Source: Streptomyces hydrogenans (GTDB taxonomy: Bacteria; Actinomycetota; Actinomycetes; Streptomycetales; Streptomycetaceae). Taken from it: DNA of 64,000 nt. Of the stretch, positions 59,303 through 64,000 are shown piece after piece. The notes beneath the pieces were generated by a model. That model was not told where the DNA came from and made no database searches. It worked only from the letters and a program-made list of their open reading frames with translations. How positions within the stretch are numbered: position 1 is the stretch's first letter; the number at the start of each line of letters is the position of its first letter. A program made the translations under genes and the position numbers. Where the stretch lies: the NCBI RefSeq assembly GCF_014656075.1, contig NZ_BNBS01000007.1:20729-84728 (forward strand), given 5' to 3'.

Positions 59303-59337
59303 GGAAGGGCCGGCGGGCGATCCCCGCCGGCCCTTCC
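59303..59337 (+). terminator. Strong terminator after mqnE
   Basis: GGAAGGGCCGGCGGG (59303-59317) and CCCGCCGGCCCTTCC (59323-59337) form a perfect 15-bp stem with a 5-base loop. It lies between convergent genes and may act both ways. Confidence 0.85.
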
Positions 59338-59351
59338 GCGCGTCCGGGGCG

Positions 59352-60224
59352 TCAGCCCCCCGTGTGCTCCACCGGGATCCACAGCTCGGCCCGCGCCGTC
59401 GTCCAGTCCTCCGACGGGCGGACCGACAGGATCTCGGGCCCGGGGCGGCTCGCGTACGGGTTGGACGGGAACCACTCGGTGAAGACGTCCCGCCACAGGT
59501 ACTGGAGCGCCTGCGGGTAGGGGCCCTCGTTCTCGAAGACCGCCCAGGTGCCGGCCGGGACGTCGAGGGCCTCGTACGGCTCCGGCGCCCCGGCCCCGGC
59601 TCCGGTGACCACGCCGTACCAGTGGTCGAGCTCCACGCCCTCCTCGCGGCTCTCGGCGAGGTGCACGACCGCCGAGACGAGCCCGGCGGGCTCCCCGGTC
59701 GACAGGGCGGCGAGCCGGCCCAGCGCCTCCTGGCCGAGCCCGCGGATCTGGGTGGCGATCGCCGGGTTCTCCCCCTCGTGGACGAGCGGGACCCTGGCCC
59801 GGTCCCCGACGATCCGGAAGGCGTCCCTGGCCACGGTGCGGTACTTCATGCTGCTGTTCCCTTCGACGACGAGCCGGAAGGACATGCGCGGCTGGGAGGT
59901 GAGCGCGGCGCCGGTGCGGCGGGCCTCGCCGGGCCCCACGCCGTGCACGGCGCGGAAGGCCCGGGCGAACGCCTCCCCGGAGCCGTAGCCGTACCGGACG
60001 GCGACCTCCAGGAGCGTCCGCTCCCCGGCCAGCACCTCGGCGCCGGCGAGCGTGAGCCGCCTGCGCCGCACGTACTCCGACAGCGGCATCCCCGCGAGCG
60101 CGGAGAAGAGCCGTCGGAAGTGGTACTCGGAGGTGGTGGCGATCCCGGCCAGTTCCGCCACGTCGAGGTCGCCGTCGAGACGCTCCTCGATGTGGTCGAG
60201 CGCGCGGTTCAGGCCCTCCAGCAC
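59352..60224 (-). CDS. AraC-family regulator with GyrI-like effector domain
   Basis: A protein of 290 residues. The N-terminal double helix-turn-helix is LNRALDHIEERLDGDLDVAE and LLEVAVRYGYGSGEAFARAF (with FRRLFSALAGMPLSEYVRRR). The C-terminal part (MSFRLVVEGNSSMKYRTVAR to EDWTTARAELWIPVEHTGG) is the GyrI-like small-molecule-binding domain, as in Rob and SoxS-like multidrug regulators. GTG start 60224. No obvious target is adjacent, but the GNAT gene upstream on the same strand lies only 81 bases away. Confidence 0.9.
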   Translation of the reverse strand: MLEGLNRALDHIEERLDGDLDVAELAGIATTSEYHFRRLFSALAGMPLSEYVRRRRLTLAGAEVLAGERTLLEVAVRYGYGSGEAFARAFRAVHGVGPGEARRTGAALTSQPRMSFRLVVEGNSSMKYRTVARDAFRIVGDRARVPLVHEGENPAIATQIRGLGQEALGRLAALSTGEPAGLVSAVVHLAESREEGVELDHWYGVVTGAGAGAPEPYEALDVPAGTWAVFENEGPYPQALQYLWRDVFTEWFPSNPYASRPGPEILSVRPSEDWTTARAELWIPVEHTGG

Positions 60225-60305
60225 GGGCGTGTCCTTCCTGTTTCCTGTGTCCCCACCGTAGGAACGCGACCCGGCCCGGGACCCGACAATCGGTGCCCGG
60301 CCGGA

Positions 60306-60839
60306 TCAGGTCAGGGGCAGCAGCATGACGATGTCGTCGCGGTCGTCGCCGGGCGCCACGCGGATGGCGCCCGGGACGCGCCCGACCTCCTTGTACCCGG
60401 CCCTGGCGTAGAAGGAGTCGACTCCGGTGCCGCCCCGGCAGGTGAGCCGGATCGCCTCGACCGCCTCGAAGCCCGGGGCGGTGCGGGCGGCGTGCTCGAC
60501 GGCGGCCATCAGATCGAGGCCGTACCCCTTGCCCTGGTGCCTCGGGTGGACCATCACCGTGTAGAGCCACACCCAGTGGGTCATCAGGCGGTGGGAGTTG
60601 AAGCTGTAGAAGGCGGTGGCGGCCACCGCGCCGTCCTCGTCGCGGCCGACCAGGAGGCGGTGGGTGCCCTGGGCCATGCCGGTGAGGTGCTTGAGGAGGG
60701 AGGGGCGGATCTCCTCGGGCGTGACGGGCGGGACGAAGCCGACGGCCCCGCCCGCGTTGGAGACGTCGGCCCAGAGGGCGAGGACGCCGTCGGTCAGGGA
60801 CGGGTCGACCGTCGGATCGACCTCGAAGGTAAGGGTCAT
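60306..60839 (-). CDS. GNAT-family acetyltransferase
   Basis: A protein of 177 residues. Acetyl-CoA loop: VMVHPRHQGKGYGLDLMAAV (the HQGKGYG signature) with the Tyr-type segment GVDSFYARAGYKEVGRVPGA. The start MTLTFEVDPTVDPSLTDGVL is ordinary for the family. The -10 box TAGACT is 6 bases from the ATG, hence probably leaderless. The substrate is unknown. Divergent from the DUF4229 gene over 179 bases. Confidence 0.9.
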   Translation of the reverse strand: MTLTFEVDPTVDPSLTDGVLALWADVSNAGGAVGFVPPVTPEEIRPSLLKHLTGMAQGTHRLLVGRDEDGAVAATAFYSFNSHRLMTHWVWLYTVMVHPRHQGKGYGLDLMAAVEHAARTAPGFEAVEAIRLTCRGGTGVDSFYARAGYKEVGRVPGAIRVAPGDDRDDIVMLLPLT

Positions 60840-60845
60840 AGATCG

Positions 60846-60851
60846 AGTCTA
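60846..60851 (-). promoter_or_regulatory. -10 box, leaderless GNAT promoter
   Basis: On the reverse strand TAGACT ends 6 bases before ATG 60839; no ribosome site follows. Confidence 0.45.
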
Positions 60852-61018
60852 ACTATTACTTCTTCCTGTCCTCAAGAGGCTTCCGCCCCTCGGACGCCCG
60901 GCCCGCGCCCCCCGGCCGATCCGAGCCCCGCCGTCGGCCGGCCTCCCCCCGCGTGCTTCACTGGGGAGGCTTGTCCCGTATGGGGAAGGTTCGGAACCTC
61001 GGAACGAAAGAGTGGGTC

Positions 61019-61285
61019 ATGCTCCGCTACTCGCTGATGCGGCTCGGCATCTTCGCCGGGTGCTTCCTCGCCCTGTGGGGCCTCGTCTACGTCGGCGCGC
61101 TGCCGCGCGGCCTCGGTGACTCCAACCTCCTGTGGGTCCTCCTCCTCTCCCTCGTCATCTCCGCCCCCCTGAGCTTCGTCCTGCTCCGCAAGCAGCGCGA
61201 CTCCATGAGCGTCGAGATCGTCGAGAAGGTGGACCGCGCCAAGGGCCGCCTCCAGGACAACCGAACCCGCGAGGACGCGGTCTAG
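61019..61285 (+). CDS. DUF4229 small membrane protein
   Basis: A protein of 88 residues with two helices (LGIFAGCFLALWGLVYVGAL and NLLWVLLLSLVISAPLSFVL) and a charged cytoplasmic tail (SVEIVEKVDRAKGRLQDNRT), matching the actinobacterial DUF4229 family in length and layout. Start ATG 61019 has only a weak AAAGAG site. Its role is unknown. The position just after the menaquinone genes is, I think, usual in streptomycetes. Confidence 0.85.
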   Translation: MLRYSLMRLGIFAGCFLALWGLVYVGALPRGLGDSNLLWVLLLSLVISAPLSFVLLRKQRDSMSVEIVEKVDRAKGRLQDNRTREDAV

Positions 61286-61424
61286 GCGACCCGAAGCCCC
61301 TGCCGCCTCCCGGGTGGCGTCCCTGACGGTCGTGCCGGCCGGGCGTCACCTCACGTACCGGCTTCCCTCGGTGTAGGTGCGGGGGAGTCGTGTAGGAGGA
61401 GCGTAAGGTTCCTCACAGATCGTG

Positions 61425-61470
61425 AGCCCCTGATGTGAGCGTTACCGCTCCCATCAGGGGCTTTCTCGTT
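61425..61470 (+). terminator. Extended hairpin terminator, perhaps end of a small RNA
   Basis: AGCCCCTGAT (61425-61434) pairs with ATCAGGGGCT (61453-61462), enclosing GAGCG/CGCTC (61437-61441, 61446-61450), followed by TTTCTCGTTT. A small stem CTCAC/GTGAG (61412-61416, 61422-61426) abuts it. It lies 140 bases after DUF4229. Confidence 0.8.
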
Positions 61471-61497
61471 TCGGGACAGCGGTGGCCGGTTTTTGAT

Positions 61498-61541
61498 CTC
61501 AAAGAACAGCTTTGAGGTTCTCAAAGTTCAAGTGTTAACGT
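61498..61541 (+). promoter_or_regulatory. Promoter with three alternating operator half-sites
   Basis: CTCAAAG (61498-61504), CTTTGAG (61510-61516) and CTCAAAG (61520-61526) are exact and alternate in orientation. They overlap the -35 region (TTGAGG at 61512-61517) of a promoter with TAACGT at 61536-61541. The -10 box ends 7 bases before the leader-peptide ATG, so transcription starts at or next to that ATG. Confidence 0.6.
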
Positions 61542-61548
61542 ATCGGCC

Positions 61549-61659
61549 ATGACGACAGCAGTGCGCCTCCTTCACGCCCCGGGCATCCCGCTCGTGGCGC
61601 GCCTGCACGTCGATCTCTGCCGCTGTATGTCCGCGGCCTGTTGTCGCCGCGAGTCCTGA
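61549..61659 (+). CDS. Cysteine-rich leader peptide
   Basis: A 36-residue ORF that I read directly from the sequence. It begins MTTAVRLLHAPGIPLVARL and continues HVDLCRCMSAACCRRES, with four cysteines at positions 24, 26, 31 and 32. The RxHVDLxR...SA.C core matches the family of actinobacterial putative leader peptides that I know from sulfur and cysteine genes. It has no ribosome site and starts at the predicted transcription start. 106 bases separate its stop from the symporter gene. Ribosome stalling at the Cys codons would report on Cys-tRNA supply (inference). Confidence 0.8.
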   Translation: MTTAVRLLHAPGIPLVARLHVDLCRCMSAACCRRES

Positions 61660-61765
61660 GGCCCCGGCCTCCCCGGCAGCATGCAGCGGCCCCCCGTGCG
61701 AGAGCGCGGGAGAGTGCCGCACCCCCCGTCCCGTATTCCCCGATACGCATCTGTGGAGTGTGTCC

Positions 61766-63106
61766 GTGTCCGCGTCCGCGTCCGCCACCGAGGCCAAGCC
61801 CTCGTCCCGGATACCCAAGGTCCCGTTCTGGGCCCAGATCGTCGCCGGTCTCGTCCTCGGCGTGCTGCTCGGCTGGATCGCCCGCAGCCAGGACGTCGAC
61901 TGGCTGAAGGAGACCCTGATCCAGGTCGGCGGCATCTTCGTCCAGCTCCTGAAGCTGGCCGTCGCCCCGCTCGTCTTCTTCGCGATCCTCGTCTCGATCA
62001 CCAACCTCCGGAAGGTCAACAACGCGGCCCGCCTCGCCGCGCAGACCCTCCTCTGGTTCATGATCACCTCGCTCGTCGCGGTCGCCATCGGCATCACGAT
62101 CGGCCTGCTCACCAACCCCGGCGCCGGCACCGGCCTCACCCCGGCCGACGGCAAGGCCCCCGAGGGCCAGGGCAGCTGGATCGACTTCCTCACCGGCATC
62201 ATCCCGACGGACGTCATCACGCCCTTCACCGAGCTGAACGTCCTCCAGATCGTCTTCATGGCCGCCGTCGCCGGCATCGCCGCCCTCCAGCTCGGCGAGA
62301 AGGCCCAGCCGATCCTCTCCCTCTCCGAGTCGATCCTGGAGCTGCTCCAGAAGGCCCTGTGGTGGGTCATCCGCCTCGCCCCGATCGGCACCGCCGGCCT
62401 CATCGGCAAGGCCATCGTCAACTACGGCTGGGACCTCCTCGGCAAGTACGCGACCTTCACCGCCGACGTCTACATCGGCTGCGCCCTGGTCCTCTTCGGC
62501 GTCTACCCGCTGCTGCTCGCGACCGTCGCCAAGGTGAACCCGCTCCAGTTCTTCAAGGGCGCCTGGCCCGCGATCCAGCTGGCCTTCGTCTCCCGCTCCT
62601 CGGTCGGCACCATGCCGGTCACCCAGAAGGTCACCGAGCGCCTCGGCGTCCCGAAGGAGTACGCCTCCTTCGCCGTCCCGTTCGGCGCCACCACCAAGAT
62701 GGACGGCTGCGCCGCGATCTACCCGGCGCTCGCCGCGATCTTCATCGCGCAGATCTTCGACGTCCAGCTCGGCGTCAAGGAGTACCTGCTCATCGCCTTC
62801 GTCTCGGTCATCGGCTCGGCGGCCACCGCCGGTCTGACCGGCGCGACGGTCATGCTGACCCTCACCCTCTCCACCCTGGGCCTCCCCCTGGAGGGCGTCG
62901 GCCTGCTCATGGCGATCGACCCGATCCTGGACATGATCCGCACCGCCACCAACGTGGCCGGCCAGGCGCTCGTCCCGGTGATCGTCTCCGCCCGCGAGAA
63001 GATCCTCGACCACACCGCGTACGAGAACGCCTCGGCGTCCCCGATCGACGGCCCCGAGGACGCCCGCGAGGCCGCGCCGGAGAAGGCGGTCGTGGCCGCG
63101 GCCTGA
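61766..63106 (+). CDS. DAACS-family symporter, probable cystine (TcyP-like) carrier
   Basis: A membrane protein of 446 residues of the dicarboxylate/amino acid:cation symporter family. It has eight helices and two re-entrant loops. The first hairpin region reads SRSSVGTMPVTQKVTERLGV. The TM7 motif that is NMDGT in glutamate and dicarboxylate carriers is KMDGC here (residues 311-315), followed by AAIYPA. From memory, cystine carriers TcyP/YdjN have a Cys-Ala and IYPA context there. GTG 61766 is chosen because GGAG lies 7 bases upstream; GTG 61760 is too close. A generic label would be DctA- or GltP-like. It follows the Cys-rich leader. Confidence 0.85.
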   Translation: MSASASATEAKPSSRIPKVPFWAQIVAGLVLGVLLGWIARSQDVDWLKETLIQVGGIFVQLLKLAVAPLVFFAILVSITNLRKVNNAARLAAQTLLWFMITSLVAVAIGITIGLLTNPGAGTGLTPADGKAPEGQGSWIDFLTGIIPTDVITPFTELNVLQIVFMAAVAGIAALQLGEKAQPILSLSESILELLQKALWWVIRLAPIGTAGLIGKAIVNYGWDLLGKYATFTADVYIGCALVLFGVYPLLLATVAKVNPLQFFKGAWPAIQLAFVSRSSVGTMPVTQKVTERLGVPKEYASFAVPFGATTKMDGCAAIYPALAAIFIAQIFDVQLGVKEYLLIAFVSVIGSAATAGLTGATVMLTLTLSTLGLPLEGVGLLMAIDPILDMIRTATNVAGQALVPVIVSAREKILDHTAYENASASPIDGPEDAREAAPEKAVVAAA

Positions 63107-63134
63107 CCCCCTCCCGTACGCCCCGCACACCTCC

Positions 63135-63166
63135 GTGCCCCTCGCCCCCGTCCGGGCGGGGGGCAC
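63135..63166 (+). terminator. Terminator after the symporter gene
   Basis: GTGCCC (63135-63140) pairs with GGGCAC (63161-63166), and CGCCC (63143-63147) pairs with GGGCG (63154-63158) inside it. The tetR promoter-like TAGGCT begins 2 bases later. Confidence 0.65.
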
Positions 63167-63222
63167 GTAGGCTTTGCGGAGCGTTCGGACGATCATGGAA
63201 ACGAGACGGACGCAGGGCGGAG

Positions 63223-63864
63223 ATGGGCGTGGCGGGGACCAAGAGGCTGCCGCGGGCCGTGCGGGAGCGGCAGATGATGGACGCCGCCGTGGCGTGCTTC
63301 GCGCGGCACGGCTACCAGGCGGCCTCGATGGACGAGATCGCCGAGCTGGCGGGGGTGTCCAAGCCGCTCGTCTATCTGTACCTGAACTCCAAGGAAGAAC
63401 TCTTCACCGCCTGCATCCGGCGCGAGGCGCAGGCGCTGCTCGCGGCCGTGGCCGAGGTCGTCACCGACGTGTCCGTGCCGCCGGACGAGCGGCTGTGGGC
63501 GGGGCTCCTGGCGTTCTTCGGGCACGCCGCCGACCACCCCGACGCGTGGGCGGTGCTCAGCCGGCACGCCCGGACCCAGGGCGAACCCTTCGCGACCGAG
63601 GCGGCGCGGATGCGGGAGGAGATCGCCGACTTCGTGACCGGACTGATCGGGGAGGCGGCGCGGGCGGCGCACGGGCCGGTCGAGATCGGTGACCGGGACG
63701 TGGCGGCGCTGGCGCAGGCCCTGGTGGGCTCCGCCGAGTCGCTGGCGACCTGGGCCAACGAGACGCCCGGGGTGACGGCCCGGGAGGCGGCGGCCACGCT
63801 GATGAACTTCGCCTGGTCCGGGCTCGGGAATCTCATGAAAAACGAGCGCTGGTCTCCCCGTTGA
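63223..63864 (+). CDS. TetR-family regulator
   Basis: A protein of 213 residues. Helix-turn-helix: AVRERQMMDAAVACFARHGY and AASMDEIAELAGVSKPLVYL with LNSKEELFTACI. The C-terminal domain has VLSRHARTQGEPFATEAARM and AREAAATLMNFAWSGLGNLM, a general TetR layout. A TAGGCT -10 box at 63168-63173 predicts a leader of about 45 bases. A perfect palindrome lies 2 bases after its stop. The target may be the following gene beyond the window, or itself. Confidence 0.9.
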   Translation: MGVAGTKRLPRAVRERQMMDAAVACFARHGYQAASMDEIAELAGVSKPLVYLYLNSKEELFTACIRREAQALLAAVAEVVTDVSVPPDERLWAGLLAFFGHAADHPDAWAVLSRHARTQGEPFATEAARMREEIADFVTGLIGEAARAAHGPVEIGDRDVAALAQALVGSAESLATWANETPGVTAREAAATLMNFAWSGLGNLMKNERWSPR

Positions 63865-63865
63865 G

Positions 63866-63883
63866 CCTTACCGCGCAGTAAGG
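63866..63883. promoter_or_regulatory. 18-bp palindromic TetR-type operator
   Basis: CCTTAC and GTAAGG flank CGCGCA, a perfect inverted repeat with a TTACCGCGCAGTAA core. A further GGTTACCGG follows. It sits just downstream of the tetR stop, where the promoter of the next gene would be. Confidence 0.5.
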
Positions 63884-64000
63884 TTACCGGCTAGTCATGC
63901 CCCCGGGGCGGGCCCGCCCGAGGCCCGCTCCAGGGGCCGCGGGCCCGTACGGCCGTACTTCCGCCCGACGTACTTCCGCTCCACGCATTACCTCCGCACC

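Noticed and set aside
61660..61765. Intrinsic terminator as the attenuator between leader peptide and symporter
   Set aside because: The GTGCG/CGCAC pairing (61696-61700 and 61718-61722) is short and has no T-rich tail. Translation-level or Rho-dependent control is as likely, so I did not annotate an attenuator.
1..64000. TTA codons that would make genes depend on the bldA tRNA
   Set aside because: Reading the genes by eye I saw no in-frame TTA codon; occurrences of TTA spanned codon boundaries, were stop-adjacent, or lay in spacers. A computed count would be needed to be certain.

Overview
The window is a contiguous piece of a high-GC actinobacterial chromosome, almost certainly Streptomyces or a close relative. 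The reasons are very high GC with strong third-position GC bias, frequent GTG starts, many four-base stop/start overlaps (GTGA or ATGA), a class I lysyl-tRNA synthetase, a System II cytochrome c maturation cluster, and genes for the futalosine (Mqn) route to menaquinone. I saw no rRNA, tRNA, CRISPR array or intact insertion sequence. Annotation is from reading alone, so family names rest on motifs and overall recognition, not on database searches.

Layout. 0-3.3 kb: divergent argS (cut by the window edge) and lysS, with two perfect DnaA boxes between them. 3.3-8.1 kb: a DUF2637 membrane protein, two tandem DUF3558-type lipoproteins, and divergent rtcB. 8.1-18 kb: small accessory genes (SDR enzyme, YnfA-like membrane protein, secreted protein, FAD monooxygenase with divergent TetR, Mut7-C protein, two GNATs with overlapping 3' ends, AraC regulator divergent from a TIGR03086 protein, a signal-less substrate-binding-fold protein, MerR regulator), separated by repeat-rich spacers. 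18-26.7 kb: a haem/cytochrome c block (hemL, histidine phosphatase, NodB-like lipoprotein, resA-ccdA-resB-ccsB). 26.7-34 kb: an SRPBCC protein, an MFS carrier with a FUSC-type exporter, and a two-gene operon of a STAND-like ATPase and a membrane-tethered substrate-binding protein with no permease. 34-36.3 kb: a GntR regulator, a yeast-Fcy1-like cytosine deaminase and an IPNS-family oxygenase, divergent from two small genes with a mobile-element look. 36.3-39.3 kb: FMN reductase, EamA exporter, LysR regulator and PLDc_N protein.

39.4-59.3 kb is the late menaquinone region: ubiD-like (mqnL) and ubiA-like (mqnP), then, after about 15 kb, ubiX-like (mqnM), an Lrp/AsnC regulator and mqnE. The intervening 15 kb is an envelope or exopolysaccharide island. 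It has a TetR regulator; a translationally coupled run of glycosyltransferases, a flippase and a deacetylase; a reverse-strand block with a GH16 hydrolase, an FAD enzyme and membrane proteins; and a forward ATP-grasp/kinase/FemAB-like module.

59.3-64 kb: AraC regulator, GNAT, DUF4229 protein, a strong hairpin that may end a small RNA, then a 36-residue cysteine-rich leader peptide just before a DAACS-type symporter that looks more like a cystine carrier than a dicarboxylate carrier, and a TetR regulator followed by a perfect palindrome. Several genes (TetR at 11540, GNAT at 13220, both members of the AraC/TIGR03086 pair, EamA, ubiD, ubiX, GNAT at 60839, the leader peptide) have a TANNNT box 6-7 bases before the start codon, the pattern of leaderless transcripts.

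The observations most worth following up are the leader peptide/symporter unit, the STAND ATPase/tethered binding-protein pair, and the glycan island inside the menaquinone genes.
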